Assembly (NCBI GenBank): GCA_034667225.1
Contig: JAXDKG010000060.1
Location: 62,001-126,000 of the forward strand
DNA from: DATMER01 sp034667225
GTDB lineage: Bacteria > Acidobacteriota > Thermoanaerobaculia > Multivoradales > UBA5704
Length of the DNA stretch: 64,000 bases
Direction: 5' to 3'
In this document: positions 1 to 8,495 of the stretch, piece after piece
Layout: each line of letters opens with the position of its first letter
How positions within the stretch are numbered: the first letter of the stretch is position 1
Position numbers and translations under genes: made by a program
The notes under the pieces: model-generated
Databases searched by the model: none
What the model saw: the letters and a program-made list of their open reading frames with translations, nothing else
Told to the model about the DNA's origin: nothing

Positions 1-36
1 AGCCCCAATGCCACCTGACGCACTCGCCCGTGGGCA

Positions 37-240
37 TCAAAAGCCCCGCAAGCCGGCGCTGAACACGCCGTGCTGCGCGACGTGCTCCTTGTAGGCCTCG
101 ATCGCTTCTCGATTCTCGGCCAGCCCGGTCTCACGCTGCCTCCTGTGGACCTTGAGGGCCAGGACCAGGGCTTCCTCCAGGGTGTTGGCAGACCAGGCTC
201 CTTCCTTCGGCACGTTTTTGGCATCTGAAGAAAACGCGCA
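37..240 (-). pseudogene. CcdA-family antitoxin remnant
   Basis: The minus-strand reading frame ends in ENREAIEAYKEHVAQHGVFS followed by AGLRGF and a stop. This matches the C-terminal toxin-binding half of CcdA-type antitoxins (pattern ENREAIEAYNEHVEKHGVFSDGLRxF), and an upstream NTLEEAL segment fits the end of their DNA-binding half. I find no in-frame start codon or Shine-Dalgarno where the family's N-terminus should lie, and the segment there is poorly conserved. An ATG overlaps the stop (TGATG), but the dozen codons left before the window edge do not look like CcdB. I therefore read this as an orphan, decayed antitoxin. A diverged functional protein using an unusual start is the alternative. 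Confidence 0.55.
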
Positions 241-404
241 AGAGCGAGGGTGGAGCTTGGTACTACTTCTGGGGTCGATCAGCCGCAGCTCCCGTATCCT
301 TTTCGACTGCCTCGGCTTGATCCGTCCAAGAAGGCCTGCCTCATCGCGGTGCCCAGCCCTCCCTCGACAGTAACTTCTACACAACAGTGAACAGAGGGAG
401 GCAC

Positions 405-2093
405 ATGAGAAACACGATCGAGTTCTTCGCAAGGTCCTCGCGGCGCGCGCTCCTTGGCGCACTCACGGTCCTGGCAGCGGTATCGGCGGCATTGCCGGCT
501 GGCGCCGATCCCACCCTCGTCTACTCAACCTATCTGGGAGGAAGTTTCAACGACAGTGGATTCGCCGTCGCAGTGCAGGGAGGCAGCACGTTCGTCGCGG
601 GTACCACCAATTCGCCGGACTATCCGGTCGTGGCGGTGAGCTCCAGCAAGTGGGGGGACGAAGAAGTCGCGCAAATTTTCGTGACCGCCCTGGGGCCTTC
701 GGGAACCCCTTTCTATTCGACCTACGTCCCGATCACAAATGATAATGGCCCCCGGGTTATGCAGGGACTGGGGATCGGCGTGGGCCCGGATGGCAGTGCC
801 TATGTGGTGGCGGCCACCTATGAATTCGGGTCCGAGCCTGTTTCCATCCACGTTGCCAAGTTGGAGCCAGGGGGCGCGCTCGCCTGGCACCACGGGGGCA
901 TGTCGGAGGGCACGGATTACCCCCGCGGAATGACTGTGGACTCTCAGGGCAACGTCTACGTCACCGGCGTAAGCAGCAGCGAGGACCCGTACTCGGGCGA
1001 CAACGTAAACACGGTCTTTGTGTGGAAGATCAGAGCCGACGGCTCGACGAGCTATTGGTCTAATTTCGACGTCGATGACTATAACACCGCCGGCCGGGGC
1101 ATCGCGGTGGACGCCGCCGGCAACGCCTACGTGCTTGGTACTGACAGCTCGACCGTGACCAAGCTCGATCCGGCGGGCTCCGTCCGCTGGTCGACCTACC
1201 TGGGTCCCGGCGACGGCAAAGAGATCCGGGTGGCCGCGGACGGCTCCCTGGTCGTGGTGGGTACCACCAGCTCGACTCAATTTCCCACCCTGAATGCGAT
1301 CCAGACCGAGCTTCGCGGTCCGCGGGATCTGTTCCTGGCCCGGCTGAAGCCTTGGGGCTCGCGGATCTCCTCGACCTACTTGGGAGGAAGCGGGGCCGAG
1401 GAGGTGGTAGATCTGGCGCTGGAAGCCTCGAGCATCCTGCTGGCCGTCTCCAGCCCGGGGGCCGACTCGCCCCTGCGGGCAGCTCTCGACCCCTCCTGTG
1501 GCAATGTCAATTTCGTGGCAAAGCTCGATGCCGCGGCTTCGCGGGTCCTGGACGGCGCCTGTCTGGGCGGCTCCAACATCTTCGGCATGGCCGCGGATTC
1601 CTCCGGTGTCTCTCTGACCGGCCTCGCCGCCGCCGACCTGCCGCTGGTCAACGCCTGGCAGCCTTCCCCCGCGGGTGGTAACTACGAAGCCTTCGCGACG
1701 AAGCTGGTGCTCAACAACCCGCCCGATTGCTCGGCGGCCACGGCCAGCCCCGCCACGCTCTGGCCTGCCGACGGGAAGTTCGTCTCGGTCCTCATCCGCG
1801 GCATCACCGACCCGGAGGGCGGCCGCGTCACCATCGCCATGACCTCCATTTTCCAGGACGAAGGGCTCACCAGTCCCGGCACACCTGACGCAACGGGGCT
1901 CGGCACCTCCACGGCCCGTCTGCGAGCCACGCGCCTGAACGGGGGTAACGGCCGTGTCTATCATGTGAGCTTCACCGCCACCGATCCCCAGGGGGGCGCC
2001 TGCACCGGCACCGTGAAGGTGTGCGTTCCCCCCGTGCAAGGGGGGACCTGTGGAGATGGTGGAGCGCGGGTGGATTCAACCCGGGCCAATTAG
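405..2093 (+). CDS. Secreted SBBP-type beta-propeller protein with C-terminal Ig-like domain
   Basis: Predicted exported protein of 562 aa. The start at 405 is chosen because GAGGGAGG lies just upstream. An N-terminal Arg-rich and hydrophobic signal segment ends near ALPAGA. The body carries repeats of the SBBP kind (YSTYLGG at the N-terminus and again as SSTYLGGSGAEE near residue 330, with many GNxYVxG-like strands), as expected for a beta-propeller. The last ~120 residues resemble an Ig-like or cadherin-like domain often placed at the end of acidobacterial secreted proteins (ADGKFVSVLIRGITDPEGG). No catalytic motif is visible. The role is probably cell-surface or extracellular binding. It stands alone, with a hairpin after it. 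Confidence 0.8.
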   Translation: MRNTIEFFARSSRRALLGALTVLAAVSAALPAGADPTLVYSTYLGGSFNDSGFAVAVQGGSTFVAGTTNSPDYPVVAVSSSKWGDEEVAQIFVTALGPSGTPFYSTYVPITNDNGPRVMQGLGIGVGPDGSAYVVAATYEFGSEPVSIHVAKLEPGGALAWHHGGMSEGTDYPRGMTVDSQGNVYVTGVSSSEDPYSGDNVNTVFVWKIRADGSTSYWSNFDVDDYNTAGRGIAVDAAGNAYVLGTDSSTVTKLDPAGSVRWSTYLGPGDGKEIRVAADGSLVVVGTTSSTQFPTLNAIQTELRGPRDLFLARLKPWGSRISSTYLGGSGAEEVVDLALEASSILLAVSSPGADSPLRAALDPSCGNVNFVAKLDAAASRVLDGACLGGSNIFGMAADSSGVSLTGLAAADLPLVNAWQPSPAGGNYEAFATKLVLNNPPDCSAATASPATLWPADGKFVSVLIRGITDPEGGRVTIAMTSIFQDEGLTSPGTPDATGLGTSTARLRATRLNGGNGRVYHVSFTATDPQGGACTGTVKVCVPPVQGGTCGDGGARVDSTRAN

Positions 2094-2120
2094 GACACAT
2101 TGGGCCGGTGGTAAGCCTTA

Positions 2121-2149
2121 AAAGGGGCTCCCTGCTCTGGGGGCCCTTT
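2121..2149 (+). terminator. Hairpin between two secreted-protein genes
   Basis: AAAGGGGCTCC and GGGGGCCCTTT can pair with one mismatch around a short loop, 28 nt after the stop of the SBBP gene. There is no T-run, so this would be a weak or Rho-assisted terminator. Confidence 0.4.
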
Positions 2150-2188
2150 GACGGCCGGCAGTTTGAGCACCACGTATACTTACTGTTC

Positions 2189-3970
2189 ATGAGGCGGTCG
2201 GGTGGCCTTTTCGGAGTCTTGTTTCTTGTTGCGGCCGCAATCGTGCCAGCTCCTGTCCAAGCCGAGGACATCCCGTTCGTCCGCACCGTGATCGCCCAGG
2301 ACAGCCCCTACTGCCCCTGCGGCAATGCTCTGGGAGATCTCGACGGCGATAGCCGGCCCGACGCGATCGTCGTCGGCAGTGAGGGACCGCTGGTCTGGTA
2401 CGCCTACCCCAATTGGACCCAGTCCGTTCTTGCCGTCCAGGGGTACACCACGCAAGGCGGGTTGGCGGTCGGAGACCTGGATCGGGATGGTGACCTGGAC
2501 GTCACCGTGGGCACTGTCTGGTTCGAGAACCCTCGTCAGGCCGTTCCCTGGCCTGCCCATGGGATCGACTCCGGTGACAGTCATGACGTGGTCCAGGACG
2601 TGGCGATTGCCGACCTCGATCGTGACGGCAAGCCCGACATCGTGATGCGCGGAGAAACCGGCTCCGTGGTGACGGTGTTCAAGCAGAACGGACCGCAATC
2701 CTGGCTCCGGCGCGACCTGGGTCCCGGAGGCGAGACGCAAGGGCTGGCGCTGGCCGACCTCAACAAGGACGGGTTTCTCGACATTGTCGTGGGGGGGCGA
2801 TGGCTGAAAAATCCGCGTGGCAAGATCCTCTCTCGGCCGTGGCAGCGGCGCAGCTTCGGCTCCTGGAGCCCGGAGGCGGCCCTCGCCATTAGTGACCTGA
2901 ACGGGGATGGCCGGCCTGACGTCGTGATGACGGTAGCGGAGGGGGTGGGAAGGATCTCCTGGTTCGAGAATCCAGCGAACCCCAACCGGCCCCGCTGGCG
3001 GGAACGCGTCATCGATCCCGGTCCTCTCGATTCGGCACAGGGGGTAAGCATGGCGGATCTCGATCGCGACGGCGACATGGACGTAGTGACGTCGGAGATT
3101 GGGGGAGAGGGACGCCTGCTGGCCTATGTGAACACAGGGCAGGTCTCAGGTTGGAGCCGCCAGGTGCTCGGCACGCCGGCCTTGCACAACATCCACGTTT
3201 CCGACGTCGGCGGCGATGGCGATGGCGACATCGTCGGCACCCTCCCATTCGGTAAAGGGCCGGTGGAGCTCTGGGAGAACCGGCTCGAACCGCAGAGCGG
3301 TCCGGACAGGATTCTCGTCTTCTCCAAAACCACCGGCTTCCGCCACAGCAGCATCGAGCCAGGGATTGCCGCCCTTCGGGAGTTGGGAGCCGCGAACGGC
3401 TTCGCAGTCGACGCCACTGAGGAGGCCGGACAATTCACCACCACCAACCTCAGCCGCTACAAGGCCGTCGTCTTCCTTTCCACGAGCGGGGACGTCCTCA
3501 ACGGTGATCAGCAAGCCGCCTTCATGGCCTACATCCGCAATGGGGGCGGCTTCGTGGGCATCCACGCCGCGGCCGACACGGAGCACGGCTGGCCCTGGTA
3601 TGGAGGTCTTGTCGGAGCGTACTTCGTGAGCCATCCGGCGCCGGCACAGGCACGGATTCGGGTAGAGGACCGGGACCACCCCTCGACGAGAACGCTGCCG
3701 GACCCCTGGAACCGCTTCGATGAGTGGTACGACTTTCAGCAGAACCCGCGAAGCCAGGGCGTCACCGTGCTGCTCAGATTGGATGAGGCGAGCTATCCCG
3801 GGGGACAGATGGGGGAGGATCATCCCATCGCCTGGTACCACGAGTACGACGGCGGCCGGGCCTGGTACACCGGAGGAGGCCACACGGACGCCTCCTTCTC
3901 CGAGCCTGCATTCCTGGAGCATTTGCTGGGTGGAATCCGGTACGCGGCCGGTACCCCCGGCATCCAATAA
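2189..3970 (+). CDS. Secreted FG-GAP/VCBS repeat protein with ThuA domain
   Basis: 593 aa counted from the ATG just before a clear signal peptide (MRRSGGLFGVLFLVAAAIV, cleaved near VQA-ED). Residues ~30-360 hold repeated calcium-loop motifs such as DLDGDSRPD, DLDRDGDLD, DLNKDGFLD and DLNGDGRPD, which mark an FG-GAP/VCBS beta-propeller. From ~370 a ThuA (trehalose-utilisation-like, class I glutaminase-like fold) domain follows: ILVFSKTTGFRHSSI, FVGIHAAADT, WYDFQ, DHPIAWYH and GRAWYTGGGH. ThuA domains usually act in sugar metabolism. The propeller suggests a secreted or surface enzyme that binds polysaccharide. No operon partner is evident: the next gene begins 231 bp downstream. Confidence 0.85.
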   Translation: MRRSGGLFGVLFLVAAAIVPAPVQAEDIPFVRTVIAQDSPYCPCGNALGDLDGDSRPDAIVVGSEGPLVWYAYPNWTQSVLAVQGYTTQGGLAVGDLDRDGDLDVTVGTVWFENPRQAVPWPAHGIDSGDSHDVVQDVAIADLDRDGKPDIVMRGETGSVVTVFKQNGPQSWLRRDLGPGGETQGLALADLNKDGFLDIVVGGRWLKNPRGKILSRPWQRRSFGSWSPEAALAISDLNGDGRPDVVMTVAEGVGRISWFENPANPNRPRWRERVIDPGPLDSAQGVSMADLDRDGDMDVVTSEIGGEGRLLAYVNTGQVSGWSRQVLGTPALHNIHVSDVGGDGDGDIVGTLPFGKGPVELWENRLEPQSGPDRILVFSKTTGFRHSSIEPGIAALRELGAANGFAVDATEEAGQFTTTNLSRYKAVVFLSTSGDVLNGDQQAAFMAYIRNGGGFVGIHAAADTEHGWPWYGGLVGAYFVSHPAPAQARIRVEDRDHPSTRTLPDPWNRFDEWYDFQQNPRSQGVTVLLRLDEASYPGGQMGEDHPIAWYHEYDGGRAWYTGGGHTDASFSEPAFLEHLLGGIRYAAGTPGIQ

Positions 3971-4019
3971 TGCTTCTTGACAAAGAGGACCAAAACGGTT
4001 CAGTATCTCTACAAGCTAA

Positions 4020-4095
4020 TTGCGATTCAGTCTCAATAGCTGATCGCAACGAAAAACGGCGACCGTCGGCTCTGGGGAGAGGGGGCGATCGCCGT
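4020..4095. promoter_or_regulatory. Inverted repeats upstream of the iron-uptake operon
   Basis: A perfect 7-bp inverted repeat, TTGCGAT-N16-ATCGCAA (4020-4049), lies in the 231-bp leader of the PepSY/TonB-receptor operon. Its left arm also sits inside TTGCGATTCAGTCTCAA, an imperfect palindrome reminiscent of Fur boxes. A second inverted repeat follows (ACGGCGA at 4056 and TCGCCGT at 4089). The position suits an iron-responsive operator or a structured leader. The Fur assignment is only a guess from context. Confidence 0.35.
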
Positions 4096-4201
4096 CTGCG
4101 GGCCGATTTCCGGGGAAACCGACCGTGCGCTCCAAGTCTAGCGCAAAAGGGATCTCCACGCCCGCGGGGAGCAGGGCCTCTCCCCCTGGGAGGAGAACCG
4201 T

Positions 4202-5326
4202 TTGCAGCGCTTCCGCAAGATCGTCTTCTGGCTTCATCTCCTGTGCGGAGTGACGGCCGGAGCGGTCATCCTGATCATGTCGGTGACCGGCATGCTGCTC
4301 ACGTACGAGTGGCAGGTCCTCGAATGGGTTGACCGCGGCTATCGCTCCGGCCCGCCTCGGATCGGAGCGGAGCGTCTGCCGGTTGAGTCTTTGGCTGCAC
4401 GGGCTTTCGCGGCCCACCCCAATATTCACCTTTCCTCGATCACGTTGCAGTCCGACCCCGAGGCTCCGGCTGCGATCGGCCTCGGCCGGGGACGCAACCT
4501 TTATCTCAATCCCTACACGGGCGAGGTCCTGGGCGAAGGCGAGCCGCGGGCCCGCGCCTTCTTCCGAGCGGTCACCGACTGGCACCGCTGGCTCGGGGCC
4601 GGGGAGGAGAACCGCAAGGCGGCGAAAGCCGTCACCGGCGTCTGCAACCTCGCCTTCCTCTTCCTCGTGATCTCCGGCCCCTATCTCTGGCTGCCCAAGA
4701 TCTGGAACCGCCTCCAGGTGCGGAACGTGGCCTGGTTCCGGAGAGGCCTTTCGAGCAAGGCGCGGGACTTCAACTGGCACAACGTCATCGGCCTCTGGAC
4801 GGCGGTGCCGCTCTTCTTCGTCGTCTTCACCGCCGCCACGATCTCCTATCCGTCCCGGGCCCGCTCGGAGGGGCCGCGTAGAGAGGGGGGCGGGGAGGGG
4901 ACGGTGAGCCTCGGTGGCCTGAATGGGCTCTGGGCCGTGGCCGAGCGGCAGGTGCCCGGCTGGCGGAGCCTCACGGCCCGGATTCCTGAGGGAGCCAAGG
5001 CGCCCGTGACCTTCACCACCGCTGCCGGCCCTCGGGGCCGCCCAGACCTGCGCTCCCAACTCACCCTGAAGCGGAACGGAGAGGTCGAAACCTGGGAGCC
5101 TTTCGCGAGCCAGACCCGCGGACGCCGGCTGCGTTCCTGGGCGAGGTGGGTGCACACGGGCGAGGCCGGCGGCCTGCTTGGCCAGACCGTCGCCGGCATC
5201 GCCTCGGGAGGCGCGGCCGTGCTCGTCTGGACCGGAATGGCCCTTTCCTGGAGACGGTTCATTCTGCGCCAGCGAGCGCGCAAGCAGGTCCCCTCTGGAG
5301 GAGAACACATGCAGGAGAACGCATGA
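4202..5326 (+). CDS. PepSY-associated transmembrane protein (iron-regulated membrane protein)
   Basis: 374 aa with a TTG start preceded by GGGAGGAG. It shows the PepSY_TM layout: a first helix at ~9-37 (LHLLCGVTAGAVILIMSVTG), a periplasmic domain, helices at ~140-162 and ~195-217, a second periplasmic PepSY-like segment, and a last helix at ~327-352. Conserved family features include WHRWLG before the second helix and HTGEAGG before the last. Family members sit next to TonB-dependent siderophore receptors and are thought to act as inner-membrane ferric-siderophore reductases. The stop overlaps the next start (ATGA), so the two genes are translationally coupled. Confidence 0.88.
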   Translation: MQRFRKIVFWLHLLCGVTAGAVILIMSVTGMLLTYEWQVLEWVDRGYRSGPPRIGAERLPVESLAARAFAAHPNIHLSSITLQSDPEAPAAIGLGRGRNLYLNPYTGEVLGEGEPRARAFFRAVTDWHRWLGAGEENRKAAKAVTGVCNLAFLFLVISGPYLWLPKIWNRLQVRNVAWFRRGLSSKARDFNWHNVIGLWTAVPLFFVVFTAATISYPSRARSEGPRREGGGEGTVSLGGLNGLWAVAERQVPGWRSLTARIPEGAKAPVTFTTAAGPRGRPDLRSQLTLKRNGEVETWEPFASQTRGRRLRSWARWVHTGEAGGLLGQTVAGIASGGAAVLVWTGMALSWRRFILRQRARKQVPSGGEHMQENA

Positions 5327-7764
5327 AGCGCTCACGCAGTCCTCGTTGGCTGTTCCTCGGTGCCCTGGCGGTTTCTACCTCGATAACCACTTCGATCACC
5401 GGGCGCGCCTTAGCCCAGGAGCTGGAGCTCGCCAAACCCGCTCTCGCCGCCCTCATGGACGAGACCTGGATGGGGAGGCTCGCACCCGTCCAGACCGCCG
5501 GCATGCCCGCGCTGCGCTTCGACATCCCTCCCGGTCCCCTGGGAGCGGCCCTGAATGCCTTCGAGTCCGCGGCCGGGGTGCGGGTCGAGATCGAGGACGA
5601 GGCGATCCACGGTCTCGATTCGCCCGGTGTCTCGGGGCTGCTCACCCCTGACCAGGCGATCGCCGGGCTGCTGGAGGGAACGGGCGTCGACCATCAGTTT
5701 ACCGATGCCCGCACGGTGAGGCTCGGGCTGCGGCTGTCGGAGACCGTCGACGTGATCGCGCAGGTCTCGCCCTCCTCGCCCAAGTACCTGGAGCCGCTGC
5801 GCGACATTCCGCAGACGGTCACGGTCATTCCCCAGGCGATGATCGAGGAGCAGGGCGCCACCACGCTGCGCGACGTGCTGCGCAATGTCACCGGTATCAG
5901 CATCCAGGCGGGGGAGGGCGGAGGCGGTCTGCCCGGCGACAACCTAACGATCCGCGGATTCGCCGCCCGCAACGACATTTTCGTGGACGGCGTGCGCGAT
6001 TTCGGCTCTTACACGCGGGACCCTTTCAACATCGAGCAGGTGGAAGTGGCGAAGGGACCGGCTTCTCTCTATGCCGGGCGCGGCTCGACTGGCGGCTCGC
6101 TCAACCTGGCCAGCAAGACCCCGAACCTTGGGACCGCCCATTCCGCGACCTTCGGAGCGGGCACCGGAGATCTCGGCCGAGCGACGCTCGACGTCAATCA
6201 GCCGATCGAGGGGATCGACGGTGCGGCCTTCCGTGCCAATCTGATGTGGACTCATTCGGATACCCCGGGCCGCGATTCGGTCGAGAGCCAGCGCTGGGGA
6301 GTCGCGCCGTCGATGGCCTTCGGCCTGGGCACGCCGACCCGCGTCACTCTGAGCTACAGCCACCTGGATCAGGACAACATGCCGGATTATGGGCTGCCCT
6401 GGGTTCCGGCCACGAACATCCCCCTCGCGGAGCACGCGGACAAGCCCGCGCCCGTGGACTTCGACAACTTCTATGGGCTGACCGATCGGGATTACGAGAA
6501 GACCGTCACCCAACTGGCCACCGCGGAGCTCGAGCGCGACCTGGGGGATTCGGTCACCCTCCGCAGCCTGGCGCGCTACGGCCAATCGGAGCGCGACTCG
6601 ATCGTCACTTCGCCCCGCTTCGCGGGCAACGACAGCACCGCGATCAACCGGCAGCTCCAGTCCCGCGACCTGGAAGATACGATCACAATTCTTCAGAACG
6701 ATCTGACCGCCACTTTCGACACCGGAAAGATCGGTCATGCCCTGGTGGCGGGGATCGAGATCGCCCGCGAGACTTCGGAGAGCTTCGCCCGCACCGGCCC
6801 GGCCGCGCCGCAGGCCGATCTTTTCGATCCCGATCCGCGAGCCCCATACGCGGGTCCGATCACCCGCACCGGCGCCCGGACCGAGGGCACGGCGGATACC
6901 GGGGCGGTCTATGCCTCCGACACCATCAAGCTCGGGGAGAGCTGGCAACTCACCGGCGGCCTGCGGTGGGACCGCTTCGGCATGAAATTCGATTCAGTTG
7001 ACATTGCGGGCGTGACCACTCCGTTCGAGCGCACCGACGAGATGCTGAGCTGGCGCGCCGGAGCCGTCTACAAGCCACGGCCCAACGGCAGTATCTATGT
7101 AGGGGCCGGGACCTCGTTCAACCCGTCGGCCGAGGCGGCGACGGGGCTCAACCTGAGCGCGAGCACCGTCGAGCTGGAGCCCGAGAAGAGCCGCGGGTAC
7201 GAGCTCGGCACCAAGTGGGACCTTCTCGGCTCGCGCCTGAGCCTGAGCGCGGCGGCCTTCCGCACCGAGAAGACCAACGCCCGCACCCCGGGCATCCTCC
7301 CTGGCGATCTGCCGACCGTCCTGCAGGGCGAGCAGCGGGTCGAAGGCATGGAGCTCGGCGTCTCGGGCGCGCTCAACAGCCGATGGCAGGCGTTCCTCGG
7401 CTATACCTGGATGGCCAGCGAGGTCCTGAAGTCCAACACCCCCGCCGAGGTGGGGAGGGAGCTCGCCAACACGCCGGAGCACTCGGCCAGCCTGTGGACG
7501 ACGTATCGGCTGCGTTCCAATGTCGAGGTGGGCGGCGGCGCGCAGTATGTCGGCGACCGTTTCAACAACAACACCGGCACGCGGGTCGCTCCCGACTACC
7601 TGTTGTTCGACGCCATGGCCGCCTACGACCTGAGCGAGCGCTTCACGCTGCGGCTGAATGTGAGCAATCTGGCCGGCGAGCGCTACATCGATCGAGTGGG
7701 CGGCGGCCACTTCGTCCCGGGCGCCGGCCGCTCTGTGGCCCTTACGACCGCGTTGAGGTTCTGA
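5323..7764 (+). CDS. TonB-dependent siderophore receptor with STN domain
   Basis: 813 aa, starting inside the ATGA overlap with the PepSY gene. A signal peptide (to ~ALAQ, residue 32) is followed by a secretin/TonB short N-terminal (STN) domain at ~62-136 (FDIPPGPLGAALNAF). The plug domain starts at ~155 (PQTVTVIPQAMIEEQGATTL, DNLTIRGFAARNDIFVDGVR) and the 22-strand barrel ends in the aromatic ...LTTALRF, the usual outer-membrane C-terminus. The plug pattern is that of ferrichrome/ferric-siderophore receptors. An STN domain normally signals to a FecR/FecI pair, but none is present nearby. The next gene, a PiuC-type dioxygenase, is a typical partner of such receptors. Confidence 0.93.
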   Translation: MKRSRSPRWLFLGALAVSTSITTSITGRALAQELELAKPALAALMDETWMGRLAPVQTAGMPALRFDIPPGPLGAALNAFESAAGVRVEIEDEAIHGLDSPGVSGLLTPDQAIAGLLEGTGVDHQFTDARTVRLGLRLSETVDVIAQVSPSSPKYLEPLRDIPQTVTVIPQAMIEEQGATTLRDVLRNVTGISIQAGEGGGGLPGDNLTIRGFAARNDIFVDGVRDFGSYTRDPFNIEQVEVAKGPASLYAGRGSTGGSLNLASKTPNLGTAHSATFGAGTGDLGRATLDVNQPIEGIDGAAFRANLMWTHSDTPGRDSVESQRWGVAPSMAFGLGTPTRVTLSYSHLDQDNMPDYGLPWVPATNIPLAEHADKPAPVDFDNFYGLTDRDYEKTVTQLATAELERDLGDSVTLRSLARYGQSERDSIVTSPRFAGNDSTAINRQLQSRDLEDTITILQNDLTATFDTGKIGHALVAGIEIARETSESFARTGPAAPQADLFDPDPRAPYAGPITRTGARTEGTADTGAVYASDTIKLGESWQLTGGLRWDRFGMKFDSVDIAGVTTPFERTDEMLSWRAGAVYKPRPNGSIYVGAGTSFNPSAEAATGLNLSASTVELEPEKSRGYELGTKWDLLGSRLSLSAAAFRTEKTNARTPGILPGDLPTVLQGEQRVEGMELGVSGALNSRWQAFLGYTWMASEVLKSNTPAEVGRELANTPEHSASLWTTYRLRSNVEVGGGAQYVGDRFNNNTGTRVAPDYLLFDAMAAYDLSERFTLRLNVSNLAGERYIDRVGGGHFVPGAGRSVALTTALRF

Positions 7765-7778
7765 CCTGAGGAGACGAC

Positions 7779-8459
7779 ATGCTTCTGAGCATCCCCGATG
7801 TTCTCACCGCTGAGCAGGTGTCGCACGCGCGCCAAGTCCTCGACCAGGCGGAATGGGTGGACGGGCGCGTCACGGCCGGCCACCAGTCGGCGCGGACGAA
7901 GGACAACCAGCAACTCCCGGAGGACAGCACTGTAGCGCGAGAGCTGGGCCAGATGATCCTCGCCGCGCTCCAGCGCAACCCCTTGTTCCTCTCCGCCGCC
8001 CTGCCGCTTCAGGTCTTTCCGCCGCTGTTCAACCGCTACCAGGGGGGGCAGTCGTTCGGTACCCACGTGGACAATTCGATCCGCCAGATCACCGGCACTC
8101 CGCACCGCATCCGCACGGACATCTCGGCGACGCTCTTCCTCACCAGCCCGGACGAGTACGACGGTGGCGAGCTGGTGGTGGAGGACACCTACGGCGTCCA
8201 CAGCATCAAGCTGCCGGCCGGCCACCTGGTGCTCTATCCTGCCACCAGCCTGCACCTCGTCCGGACGGTGACGAGAGGAGCGCGGGTCAGCTCCTTCTTC
8301 TGGATTCAGAGCATGGTGCGGGACAACGGCGAGCGGACCCTCCTCTTCGACCTCGATTCGTCGATTCAGAGGGTCAGCCAAGCCCTGCCGGATCATCCCA
8401 CGCCCGTTCAGTTGACGGGCATCTACCACAACCTTCTGCGGAGGTGGGCGGACCTCTGA
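7779..8459 (+). CDS. piuC: Fe(II)/2-oxoglutarate dioxygenase, PiuC/YbiX (PKHD hydroxylase) family
   Basis: 226 aa, the usual family length. The double-stranded beta-helix residues are readable: H96-x-D98 (THVDNS) and H159 (SLHLV) as iron ligands, and R169 as the likely 2-oxoglutarate-binding arginine. The typical FNRYQGGQSFGTHVD and DEYDGGELVVEDTYG segments are intact. It lies 14 bp after the TonB receptor with GAGGAG before the ATG, so it belongs to the same operon. In other bacteria PiuC genes accompany ferric-siderophore receptors, and the enzyme is proposed to help release or process the imported chelate. The physiological substrate is unknown. Confidence 0.92.
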   Translation: MLLSIPDVLTAEQVSHARQVLDQAEWVDGRVTAGHQSARTKDNQQLPEDSTVARELGQMILAALQRNPLFLSAALPLQVFPPLFNRYQGGQSFGTHVDNSIRQITGTPHRIRTDISATLFLTSPDEYDGGELVVEDTYGVHSIKLPAGHLVLYPATSLHLVRTVTRGARVSSFFWIQSMVRDNGERTLLFDLDSSIQRVSQALPDHPTPVQLTGIYHNLLRRWADL

Positions 8460-8495
8460 GGCTGAAAATGCTATCCTGTCGGCCCCGAGGTACCC

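Noticed and set aside
525..2039. A 504-codon minus-strand frame opposite the SBBP gene
   Set aside because: Composition is typical of an antisense shadow, and the plus strand carries a signal peptide, a ribosome site and recognisable repeats.
5146..5322. N-terminal extension of the TonB receptor
   Set aside because: It overlaps the end of the PepSY gene and lacks the signal peptide that begins at 5323.
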